Assembly: GCA_902806565.1 (NCBI GenBank)
Contig: CADCXA010000032.1
Span: 62,001-126,000 of the forward strand
Direction: 5' to 3'
From: Hypoxylon rubiginosum
Taxonomy: Eukaryota > Ascomycota > Sordariomycetes > Xylariales > Hypoxylaceae
Length of the DNA stretch: 64,000 nt
The translations under genes and the position numbers were made by a program. Shown piece after piece: positions 44,301 through 57,495 of the stretch. The notes under the pieces are model-generated. The model ran no database searches. It was not told where the DNA came from and was given only the letters and a program-made list of their open reading frames with translations. Numbering within the stretch: the first letter of the stretch is position 1; each line of letters opens with the position of its first letter.

Positions 44301-47300
44301 ATTATATTTAAAGTTTAAATAAAAAATATATAATTTTTATAATTTAAATAAAAAGCTTAATTTATTAATATTAAGGAAAATATAAACTAGGTTTATTTAT
44401 ATATAAGGTTTTAATATTAAAATAATATAATAATTTTTTAACTTATAGTTTTATTATTTAAGTGATAAATTTTATATATATATATAGTTAAATTTAAAAA
44501 CTATATATTAAAAAATTAATTAGTTTTTTTTTATAATTTATATAACTTATTAATTAAAGTAAATTAAAATTTTTATTATAACTTTAAGGATTTATTTAGA
44601 GATAACTAGTTATAAAAATTTAGGATTTTAAGATATAAATTTATAAATATAAATAAAGTAATTATTATAAATAAGTATTATTTATATTTAATTTATCTTT
44701 TATTTAAATAAATACTAGATAAAAAAAAATATTAAATATTATATAAGATATTATTATAAGGTATTTTATTAATAGGAATATTAATATTATAAAATAATAA
44801 TATTATTATAAGATTATTTAAGTAATAAGAGAAATTAAAACGTTATTATATAAGAAGTAATAAACTTAATAGTTATAAACATTTTTATATATATAAAAAT
44901 AACAAATAAAAAAACTTGTTAAATAAAAAAACTTATTATATTTATTTTTAATATTTTTAGTGGTATAAGTATTTAATACCGTTATTTTAAAAATTATAAT
45001 CTTTTAAATAATAAGGGTTAGGTTTTTATAATAAAACTTTAATCTTAATAAATATAAAAGGCTTTTAAACCCACGTATTAATATTATAATAACTAATATT
45101 TAAGAAACCTTAATTTTAAAAAAATTAATATAAATTATTATAAAAAATAAATTAATAGTAACTTAAATAACATTTTAAATTTTATATATTAAATATAAGC
45201 TCATTAGGAAAAACCTATAAAAACAGTTAAATTATTATTATATATGTTTTTATAATTTAATTTATAAGATATTTAAAATATATTTAAGATAAGATTTTTT
45301 TTTTATAATTTAAAGTAAATAATCTAATTATAATTTTATATGTAATATACTTTTAAAAAAATTTATAAAAGTTAAATTATTTTTATTTATTATAACGTTA
45401 AATATAATATAAAAAAGAACTTTTATTATAATAAATTAAAAAAAGTTATATAAGTTTTAAAAAACTAATAAAATTAAAACTTTTAATAAATAAAAATAAT
45501 AATTTTTATTATTTAATATTTATCTACCTAGTATTTATTTATTTAAATATATATTTAAATATTAGTATTTTAAATAATAAAATAATATTTAATAAATTAG
45601 GTAGGTATTTATTTAAATAAAAGGTAGTTAATAATCAGAATAATTATTTTTATTATTTTAGCGATTTTACGTTATAAGTATATATTTAAAAGATAAGTAA
45701 TTTATAATTATTATAAAAGATAATATATGAATTTTTAGTATTTTTTAAATTTATTTTTTTATTTTTAAAATATTTAACAAATAATTATATAATTATATTT
45801 ATTTTGTTTTTATTTATTCTTTTATTTTATCTAATTAAACCATATACTATATTATTTTGTTATATAAAAACTTATTAAATATTAATACTAGTTTTTTTTT
45901 ATTTTTCTTATATTATTTTAAATAGTTTTTTAAACTAATATATTTATTAAAATATAAATAATCCTTATTTTTAATAGGTTTTAATAAATATTATATTAAC
46001 CACTTATTATAAATTTATTATATTTCTAGGGTTAAAAAATTATTAAAGTTATATTTACATATTGGTTTTTTTAATTAATATATTAACTTTAATAATAAAA
46101 AATTAGAAGTTAAATTTATAATATAATTTTTTATTTTTATATTATTTAAGTTTATTTAAAGTTTATTAACACGGTTAGTAACTTTATTTTTTTATTATTT
46201 AATAATATAGGTATTTTATAAATAAATATACTAGGTTATTTTTTGTTATAATAAGTTTTTAAAGATAATATATATTATAATTTAAATATAAAGCTAATAT
46301 TTTTTAAATAAATTTAGATTATATAAACTTTTAAAATATTATTAATAATATAACATTAATATTAATATTTAATAACATGGATATTAATTTATTTATAATT
46401 TAATAATTAATTATATTAATTTAAAAAAAAAACTACTATTATTTAATTTTTATATTGTATTAATTTATATAAAATTTATATAACTTTAAGATATGTACGT
46501 TTTATAAGTATTTTATTTTTATTTTATTTATAAACCGTATAATTATTTAAGGTTTAATTTATATAATTAATTAATATTATATTTAAGTTATAAAAAAAGT
46601 TTTAATTTTATAATTTATATAAGTTATTTAAAGTTAGAATCTTAACGTAATAATTATTTTAAAATATTAGTTAGTTATATTTATAAATAAACTATTAGAT
46701 TTATTAATATTATATTATATAATTTTATAAAAATAAATATTAATATTTATATAAATTTTAAATTTAATAAAACGAAGTTTTTAATATTTATTTATATTTT
46801 ATAGTTAATTTAATCCTAAAATTAAAAGAAGTTTCCACTTTTTATTATAATGAATTTTTTTTTAATTATATTAATAATTTATAGTTTTTAAATATATTTA
46901 AATATATTTAAACTAGATTATATTTTTAAGGATAAATTATTTTATAATTATATATATTAGTTTATATATTAAATTTTTTTTTATGTTTGCTAGTATATTT
47001 AATTTAAGTTTATAATTGTAATAGAATTTAATTATATTATTTTTATATTGTTTGTGTTTAGTTGGATTGGTAATTTTCCGCTTTATATTATTTTTTAAAT
47101 AAATTTTAATAAGAAAAGTATAATTTATATTAATTTTTTTAATAAGTTATAAATAATTAAAAATGGTTTTATCATGGAAATTTATATGGAAAAAATAGTT
47201 TTATATTTATTTTTTTATTTTTTTTTTATATTTTATTAAATTATATTATACCGTATTTTATTATACTAGTTTATATTAAAAGAAATATAATATTAAGTTA

Positions 47301-47384
47301 ATGTTAAAATGTTTTTACGTTAAATAATTAATAATTTTAAAGTAAAGTAACTTTATTTTAAAAAGTATAAATATATTTACCTGG

Positions 47385-48385
47385 ATATTATTAATATTAA
47401 TTTTATTTTTATTAAATTTTTATTAGTTTAAATACCGTTAAAAAGTTTATACGTTTATATAAATATTATACTTTTATTAAAATTTTTTAATAATTTCTTA
47501 ATGGGATAATTAATTTTTTTAATATTATTAAGTAATGATTTTTTTAAATTTAATAAGGTTATATTAAGTTAAGTATTAATAAAGGGTTTATAAGGTAGTA
47601 TAAACGTGATAATCCTTATAAAATTTTTAAAGAATTATAATTTTAAATAGTTAGTTTTTTTTATATTAATAAATAAGAATCTTTTTTTATTAATTAAAAT
47701 TATATTTAGTTAAATATCGTTTTAAGGTTTTTTGGTTAATATAAATATTATAATCTTATTATAATTTTTAAAAAATTACATTTTTAAAGAATTAATTTTT
47801 TTAATATTATTAAATAAAAATGTTTTTAATTTAACTTAGGTTATATTTAATTAAATATTACTTTAAAATTTTTTAGTTAATAAAAACGTTATATTTTTAT
47901 TATAGTTTTTAAAGAATTATGTTTTTAAATAGCTAATTTTTTTAGTATTATTAGGTAAAAACAAGCTAGAATTTAATAAGATTATATTTATTTAAATATC
48001 GGTTAAAAGTTTATAAGTTAATATAAATATTATATTTTTATTTAAGTTTTTAAATAATATTAAATTTAAATAGTTTTTTTTTTTTAATATTATTAAGTAA
48101 GAATTTCCTTATATTTACCAAGGTTGCTTTTATTTAAATATAGTTTAAAAGTTTATAAAACCATATAAATATTATATTTTTATTAAAGTTTTTAAAAAAT
48201 TTAAACTTTAGTTAATTAATTTTAATAGTATTATTAGGTAATAATTTTTTTAAATCCGTTAAAGTTATAATTATATTTAAATAAATATTATTAAAAGGTT
48301 TATATGTTAATATAAATATTATATTTTTATTAAAATTTTTAGCGGATTTTATTTTAAGATAAATAGTTTTATTAATATTATTAAA
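47385..48385. repeat. ~141-bp tandem array, about 7 decayed copies
   Basis: A marker of the type [AG][AG]TATTATTA[AG][GA]TAA recurs at 47385, 47521, 47672 (diverged), 47803, 47944, 48086, 48227 and 48374. A second marker (AAATAT..TTTAAAA.. then ATATAAATATTATATTTTTAT) recurs with the same spacing at about 47432, 47573, 47712, 47852, 47996, 48138 and 48288. Spacing is 131-151 bp, mean about 141. Confidence 0.75.
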
Positions 48386-51356
48386 TAATTTAATTTTTAT
48401 ATAATTAAAAAGTAATAAAAAATGGTATATTAATATTTAAACTTTAAGTATTTTAAATATAAAATATTAATTATATGTTAATAATATTAAATTATATATA
48501 AACTAATTTATTAATTATTTTATTAAAAAACCTTATTTATTTTAGTTTATTTTATATATTATATATTATTATTTATTTTTTTTTATAAGTTATTTTTTAT
48601 TTTTTATAAATATAAAACTTTAAAAGGGTTTTAAATTTTAATTAGTTTTATTTTCTTTTTTTATATTAATTAAATTATTATAATAAATATAATAAATAAT
48701 TATATAAGTAATAATTACTAGATTTTACCTTAGATTTTAAATAATATATAATATTTATAAAATATTTTTTTAATAAGGTTTTTAACGCTAAGAAACCTTT
48801 ATATTAATATTAATAATATAGTAAAATATATTTTATTAAATAATTTAAAAAAGCGGATAGTTAAGCGTGTAAAATTAATTACAGGAAATTTCCTTAACAA
48901 TTTATTAAGTTTAATTAATAAGTTAATATTTTTAAATAACCGGTTTTAATATTTATAAAATAAAATAAAAACATTTTTAACACACGTTAAATCTATAAGT
49001 TTAATTAATTTAAAAGACCAATTAAAAAATATAAATAAGTTTTTATTTTATATTAATAAGTTTTTTATTAATATTAATTTTATAATTAAATATATAAAGT
49101 GATTTTTTAGTATTATTATAAACTAGTTTAAATTTTTTTACCGGTTTAAATAAATTTATTTATTATTAATTTTCTAGGAAATTAAAATAATAAACTTTTA
49201 TTATTATTTTATTATTTTATAATTTTTAAAGATTATATTTAAGATTTTTAATAAAACTTTAAAATTTAAAAAATAATATATTAAACATTTTTATTAATTA
49301 TTATTATATAATAAAAAAAAAATTTTTAGGTTTTAATAAGTTAATATAATAAGCTGTTTTTAATTATATTAAGAAAAATATTTTTAATATATATTTAACA
49401 TTAAAACGTTTATTTATATTTTTAGTTATAATAAACAATTTATTTTAATATAAACCGTTAAAAACTTTTTATTTAAAAAATTATAAATTAAAAATTTACC
49501 TTTTATTATAATATAAATAAAATCCTTTTTAACGGTTTAAAATAAAAATATATTTTTTATTATAATAAAGGTAAAATTTTTATTAATAGTTTAAACTAAG
49601 TTGTTATTTTTTTTTAATAATAAAAAACTTTTTTTATAAGTTTTTTAACGTTATTTTTAAACTTATTTAATTAGGTTATATATTTTTAATTAGTTGTAAT
49701 TATATATATTAGCTTTTATATATTAATTTTTTATATATTTTTTAATTTATATTTAATTTATTTTAAAAGTTGTTTAAATATTGGTACGTTATATATATTA
49801 TTATTAGCTTATTAAAAAAGTAAAACATTATATAATAATTTTATATTTAAAAAAAATATTTTTATTTAAATAATTAATAAAATATAATTAATTAAAATAA
49901 ATAAAGCTATTAACCACCGGTTTTTTAATTTTATTTTTTTAACTTTAAATATATATAATTTTTTATTTTTAACGTGGTGGTTTTATAAACGAAAACGTAT
50001 AATTTAATAAATTATTATATAATATAAATAACTTAATTATTTTTTAATTATAATAAAAAACCATTTATAAAAAAATATAAAAAAAGGTAAAAAAAAATAA
50101 TCGTTATTTTTATTAAACCTTTTTAATTATATAGTTACTAATTTTTTTATATTATATTTTTATTTATAATAATTTTAATATTTTTATTTTTTATAACGTT
50201 TTTATATTAAAATTACTACTTAAAAAACGATTAATAAGTAATACTTAATAAATATAAATGTTAATTAAATTATTTTTATAAAAATATCTATAACTTTTTT
50301 AATAAAAACTTTTATTTAATATATTTATATTACTGTTTATAATTTTATATTACAGTTATTAATTAATAGAAAAAAAAATATAAATAATATGTTATATTTA
50401 ATATTTAGTTTAATACGTTTACTATTTTTTATATTATAAATAATATAAATAATATAATTTATATAATAAGTTTAAATATATTTATATAGTTTTTTATTAA
50501 TTTATAAAAAAGTAAAATAGTTTAAAATACACTAATTAAAAATATATTAATTAAAAGTATATTAAACGGAAGTATATTATAATATAACCATTTTAAGAAT
50601 TTTAATATTACTAATAAAAATACCGTATATACACTTAATATTTTAAAGGAAAAAATAATTATATATAAAAAAATAAAACGTTTAATATATAATTAATTTT
50701 AAAGTTAAATAACTTTATAAGTAAAAATTATTTTTTATATTTTTTTTATTATAAAAACCAGTAAAAAAACATTATATATACTAGTTTATAAAATAATTAA
50801 TAATAAGTCCATGTGATTTATATAATTTTTTATTTAATTAATATATAGATTTTAATAAAATACTAAGTTTAAGTTTTTTTTAAAAATAATAGTTAATTTA
50901 TATATTATTAGTTTTATAATAATGTTTATTATAAACTTAATTTTAAATTACTTTTTTATTTTTAAAAGGTTAAATATTTTTAGTTTATTTAACACTTTTA
51001 AATTTAAACTAAAAAACGCTTTTATATAATAAAACTTTTTAATTATAAATTAATAATATTTAATAATTTTTATAATAAAAATATAATATTTTAGTTTAAA
51101 ATAATAAATATAAAAAAGAAAATTTTTAAGGCTTATATAATAATATATAAAAAAAAGTAGGAAACTTTAAAATAAGTTATTATATAGTTACTAGTTTTAA
51201 ACTTATCCTTATTAAAAATAAAATAAACTTTTTAAAATAAGTAAAAACATTAAAGGTTTTTTATATTAAAATTATTATTTATATTATTTTCCTGTTAAAA
51301 AAAAAGGCTTATTTTATTATTAATTTCACATTATTAATAAACTTATAAACAAGTAA

Positions 51357-51520
51357 AAAAGGTAAAAAAAAAGGTAAAAAAGAAAGTAAAGGAAAAGGTA
51401 GAGAAGAAGGTAAAAAAAAAAATAAAAAAGAAAATAAAGAAAAAGGTAAAAAAGGAGGTAAAGAAAAAAATAAAAAAAAAAATAAAAAAAAAGGTAAAAA
51501 AGAAAACAAAAAAAAAAAAA
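51357..51520. repeat. 12-bp purine-rich minisatellite, ~13 copies
   Basis: Units such as GGTAAAAAAGAA, GGTAAAAAAAAA, AGTAAAGGAAAA, GGTAGAGAAGAA and AATAAAGAAAAA follow in strict 12-bp register. Differences are almost only G/A. A 66-codon minus-strand ORF over it is a low-complexity artefact (F/L/P/S only). Confidence 0.85.
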
Positions 51521-53303
51521 AACGTTTATTTATTTATAATTAATAAAAAAATAAAACATAAAATTAAATATTTTTATTAAAAATTTATCTATTAAAAAAT
51601 CCTTTTTTAAAACGCTTGTATTAATTAATTATTTACAGCTTTATAAAAAACTTATTTAAAAATATAAAACTATTTAACTATTTATTAAACTTATTAATTT
51701 AATTATAAATAACCGTTTTATAGTTAAATATAAAGTTTTTATTATATTAAAAAACTAGATTTAATATAAAGGCTTTTTTATATTAATTAATTAAACTAGT
51801 AATAATTTATAATATAATTTAATTTTAAATTATAAATATAACATTTAATAACGTTAAATACTAGGTTTTTTTTTAATGTAATTATTTTATTTATATATAG
51901 AAGCGTGATATAAAAGGAAATTACCAGTTTATATTTATATATATTTATTAAACTTTTAAATATTAATAATTAAAATATATTTTTTTTTTAATTTAATAAA
52001 CTATTTTATTTATTATATAATAATATAAGGTATATTAATTTTATAAAACTGTTAATTTTATTTATATAAAATTCGTGTTATAGTGATAAATTACTATATA
52101 ATTTCTTAATTTAAAATAAAAAAGGATAGTTATATTAATAGGTATTAATTAATTTTAAAAATTAAAAATTTAAATTAATTTATATAATATTTATTTAAGT
52201 TAAACATAATAAAGATAATAATAAAAATAACGGTAATAAAAATAATAATAATAAATATAATAAAAACAATAAAACTGAAAATAAAATAATTAAAAATAAA
52301 AGAACTAAATATAAAAAAACTAAAAATAAGTAACTAATTAAAGCTAAAGCTTAATTATAAAATTATTAATAAAAACTTATTAAAAATTAACTTTTAATTT
52401 ATATTTATATAAATAAATTATACAGTTAATTACTTAAAGTATTATAACTTTATTTTTATTTTATTTTACTTTTTAAACTTTTTTTGTTATATTTTTTATT
52501 AAGGAGGTATAAATTTATTTAACTTATTTAAGCACTTAAAATATAATTTATTTAATGTTAAAATGATAAAAACAACTAAAAAACCACGTTAAAAACTATA
52601 TATAAATATATAAAAAATAATATAAAAAATAATATATAAAACCATATAAAATAATATAATAAATAATATAAATAATATTAAAATAAAATTATTTATAATA
52701 ATTATAAAATAAATGTTTTTTAATTTATTTAAATCCTTCGCTTATTATTTACAGATATTTATAAAAAATATAAAATCTTAAATTACCTTTTTATAATTTT
52801 TATAATCTTTAAGTATTCTTAGAAATATCCCTTTTTTTTTTCTGTAAATTAAGTTATATATTTTAAATTTAAAATAATTATTTTATATATTTAAATAAGT
52901 TTTTTACATTTAATAAAAAGCGTGTTATAAGAATCTAAGTTTAATAACTTAAAAAAATAATTAAGTTTTATTTTTATAATAAATATTTTTAATATTAATA
53001 AATATAATATATATATATATATTTACCAGTTAAATTATTAATTATTAATATTATTTATAGAAAATTCTTAATTAAAATATTAGTTTTTAATGTTTAAAAA
53101 GGCTGTAAATTAATAGTAAATGTATTTACTTTATTATTTATTAAATATATTATATTATTTATATTTTTATTTATATTATATATTAAAATCTAATTATTAT
53201 TAATAAAAGATATTATTTTACTTATAATATTGTTAATTATATTTTTAACTTTTTAAAACACGTATTTATTTATTTATTTAATACCACGATTTTATTTATA
53301 ATA

Positions 53304-53460
53304 TAATTATTTAAGGTTTAAAACTTGTTTATTATACGATGGTTTATAATTTTAATATAAGTATTTATAGTTTTAATGTGATTATTTAAAGTTTAAAACT
53401 TATTTATTATATAATAATTTATAGTTTTAATATAATAATTTATAGTTTTAAGTTTATTAA
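53304..53460. repeat. ~75-bp direct duplication with transition-only divergence
   Basis: The copy starting at about 53308 (TTATTTAAGGTTTAAAACTT) is repeated from about 53383 (TTATTTAAAGTTTAAAACTT). In the aligned stretch the visible differences are nearly all C-to-T or G-to-A (e.g. TATACGATGG against TATATAATAA). Confidence 0.75.
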
Positions 53461-55686
53461 TTAATTAATTATAATTTTAAATAAATATTATATATGTTTA
53501 TATTTTATATTTACATATTTAAAACTTATATTTAATTATTTATAATACAAAGTATATTTAAGATTTTATTATTTTATTATATAATAAATAAATTAGTATA
53601 TTTCGTGAACTTTTATAATAAAGTTTAATAATTATTTATTATAATAATAAAATCTAACTAATTATTAATATTTATTATAAAAATAAAATAAAAAGAATAT
53701 AAATTTAATTTAAGATAAAATATTTAAAGAAAAAATTTATAATGTTAATTAAAAAAAGGAGAAGTTTTTATTATATTTTATATATTTATTTAATAATTTA
53801 ATTTAATATAAATATATAGATATAATTTAGCGGGGCTATGTTTTTTTATATATTTACCTTAACTTAATTAACTATTTTTATTATTAAAAATATAATAAAT
53901 ATTTTTTTATAATTTAAAAGATGTAAAAATTATTTGTTTTTTACCGTTAAAATTTTATAATCTACGAATTTATTTTTTTTTTAAGATACGTATTAATATT
54001 TAAAACTTAATTAATTATATAAATATAATTTAAAAAACGTTATTATACGCGGGATTTTATATATATAATATAATATATTAAATATCACTATAAAATAAGT
54101 TATTTTTTAAAAAAAGAAAAAAGTTAACTAATTATTTTATAATTATATAAAAAGTGAAAAATCTAAAAAATATCTAGTAATTATAAGTATATTATTATAA
54201 TATAAAAATATATATTTAAAATAAAACCGTTATTTTTAAATAAAACTTTTATTAATATATAATGTTATTAAAAAAGTTTATAAAAAAAACAAGTATATTA
54301 ATATATTCGTAGCTTTATATACTTTTAAATTAATTAATTTTATTTTTCTTAGTTTTAGTATAAAAAGTAATATAAATATCTTTAATTAATTAATATTATA
54401 ATAAAAAAAATAAACATATTAATAAAAGTTTAATTACCTAGTTTCTATTTTTAATAAAATTATAATTTTAATAAATATTAATTATTTTTATTTTTAATTT
54501 TAAGGTATTTTTTTTTTTTTTTTATAATTACGTTAATAAAAGATATTATATAGTTATTAAATATTTTATATTTAAGTTTTATTATTTAACTATATTATTA
54601 GTTTATTATATAATTTTATTTTTATTAAATTTTATTATATTTATTAGCCTTTTTTAGCTTTTGTAGGATTTTTTTAAATATTTTTTTAATTTTTTAATAT
54701 TAATAATATTTTAATTAACCATTATTTTTTTTATTTTATTTTATATTATTAGTATAAAACAAGTTGCCGCGCTTATTTTATTAATTGGCTTAGTTTTTTA
54801 AATTTTTTATTATATTTTTTATTATTATAAAAACATTTAATTTTTGTTTTTAAAAACCGTATTTTTAGTTTAAAGTATAAAAATCTATACGTTTTTTAAC
54901 ATTTTATAACTTTAATATATAAAAAACTATAAATATATATTTTGTTTTAATTATACTTATAAAAATACTTTTTTTTATTAGTTATAAAATCTTTTTAAAT
55001 TATAACTTTTTTATAGTAAAAAAAAGATTTACCGTTTAAAAAACTATATAATTTAAAAGATAAAAGCGATTTATTTTTTTTAAAAAAATTATATAATATA
55101 TTAAAAAAGCTTAATTTATTTTTTATTAAAAGATTATATAGTTTAGATAAGGTTAGTTTATTTACTATAAAAAAACTAAAAAAAACTAACTTATTTTTTA
55201 ATAAGAAATTATATAGTTTAAATAAAATTAACTTGTATTTTATAAAGAAATCTTAATTAACCAAGTTAATAATAAAACCTTAATTTTAAAGATTAAAGGA
55301 ATTTTATAAGGTATAAGTAACTTAATATATAGGTTAAAAGTTAAATATTATTATATTAATATATATTAATATATATAAAATATATTATAACATTTTATTT
55401 TAATTTATTTAACCAGATCACGTATTTTATTTTCTTAAGTTTATAGTGTTTTAAATATTTAAAATATTTATATTATATTATTTAACATTGTTTTAAAATG
55501 TTAGTTTAACTTTATCTTTTTTTTAAACATAAAAATATTTAATATATAATCTAAAAATAATATTTTTTTTAAAACTAATTTTATATTAATAAGTTTTTTT
55601 TTAATAATACCGTTTTTATCACCGTTATTTAAACTAAACTAAAAATTAATTATTATTTTATTATTATTTAAAAAAAAGTTATTTGT

Positions 55687-55860
55687 TTTATTTAAATATA
55701 ATATATTTAATTTAAAGTTTAATAAAAAACTTTTTATTTTATTTAAATGTAACGTGTTTAATTTAAAGTTTAATAAAAGATTTTCCGTTTTATTATTTAA
55801 TAATTACCTTTTTATTTTATTATTTAATAATAAACTTTTTTTTATATTATTTAATAATAT
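55687..55860. repeat. 51-bp direct duplication followed by a ~27-bp repeat
   Basis: Two copies of a unit beginning TTTAAAT (55691 and 55742), each containing TTTAATTTAAAGTTTAATAA, are followed by three shorter units ending TATTATTTAATAAT. All are A/T-degraded. Confidence 0.65.
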
Positions 55861-57044
55861 AACCGAAGTTTAAAATACTAGATTTTTATTTTTTTAATAT
55901 ATTTTATTTTTTTAGTGTGTTATAGTTTTTAAGTCTACTATAAAATAAACTAAGTATATAAAAAAAACATAAAAGTTTAATATAAATAAGGTATTTAATA
56001 TTTTTTTTTAATAACTAAGGTTTAAATTTAATAATATTGTTTTTAATAATAAGTTTCTTAATAAAAATAATTATAATATATTAATAGTAACTTTAAATAC
56101 CGTTATAAAGGTTAAATAAATATATAATTAATTTAAAAGGTTATTATTAAAGATATATTGTAAAATAAAAACAATTAAATTTAAAAAAATAATATTAACT
56201 AAAAAACTTATATTTAAAAGATTTAAATTAAATAGTAACCTAAGTTAAATAAGTAATTAATAAAAAAGGTAAGGTAAAAATATAAAAATAAATATTATAA
56301 TAAAAAAAGCTGTTATTTAAAAGGTTTATTAAGATATAATATTTAATAATTATATTTATATAAATTAAGGTTTAATTAAAAAGATTTTAAATTTATTTAT
56401 ACTTAAACGTACCTTTTTTTTTTTTAATAAAGTCACTAAAAAAACATAGTTTAATTTGTAAAAACTTTTTATATTAATATTTAATATTATTTTAAAATTG
56501 TTAATATATAAAGTTATAATATATATATTATAATTAAAACTTAATAAAAATAATATACTTATATATATATTTATTAAAATTATATATAATAAAAAAGTTT
56601 TATTTACTTGGTTTTTTATAAAGTTAAAAAGCGGTGATTTTAATAAGTGTTTTATTAATTAAGTTAAGGAAAACTAAGTTATTATTAACTTAATAATATA
56701 TATTAATTTAATAAAGATATTTAATAATTAATTATAAGATATATTAAATGTTAATAAATTTAAGTTAAATATTATTATATTTAATTTTGTTTTTAATAAA
56801 ATAAATACACACTTTTATATTATATAGTGATAAATATAAAATAACGTTACTTTTTTTTATGTTTATTATATTAACATTTTTATTTTAATAAAAAAAAAAA
56901 TATAAAAACCTATATATAATAATTTTTAATATTATTTATTAGGTAAAAAAAAAAAGCCGTATTTTATTAACAGTTATTAGTTATATAATAATATTATAAA
57001 TAATAATTAATATTTTATCGGTATTATTTCTTTTATTATAACGT

Positions 57045-57495
57045 AAAAAACATTTTTATAAAAATAACCAGGCATTTTAATTTTAATTTTTACTAGCTTT
57101 AAATAAGTTTTTTATTTTATTATAAAATTTAACTTTTATAAAAAAGCGGCCAATAAAACATTTTTATAAAAATACGTAGATATTTTAACTTTTATTATTT
57201 ATAAATAAGTTATTTTATTTATTATAAAGTTTAACCTTTATTAAATTACAGTTAATAAAATATTCTTTTAAATGTTTATTAATATTTTTATTTTTAATAA
57301 TTAAAAGTAAGTTATATTATTTATTATAAAGTTTAACTTTTATAAATTTAATAATATTATTATTTAAATAATAAAAAAAACATTTTTTTAAAAACATATT
57401 AATATTTTAACTTTAGCCACCTATAAATAAAAAGTTAAATTTAATTATTATAAGTAAGCGTTAAATATCTAACCGTTTATAAAATAAAACATTTT
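57045..57495. repeat. ~100-117 bp tandem array, 4-5 decayed copies
   Basis: AAAACATTTTTATAAAAATA-like starts occur at about 57047, 57156, 57257 (diverged), 57374 and 57485. Between them, ATTTATTATAAAGTTTAACTTTTATAA-like blocks recur in register. Confidence 0.65.

Noticed and set aside
51309..51509. 66-codon ORF on the minus strand rich in F, L, P and S
   Set aside because: It is the translation of the 12-bp purine minisatellite inside the AT-rich block, with no other coding sign.
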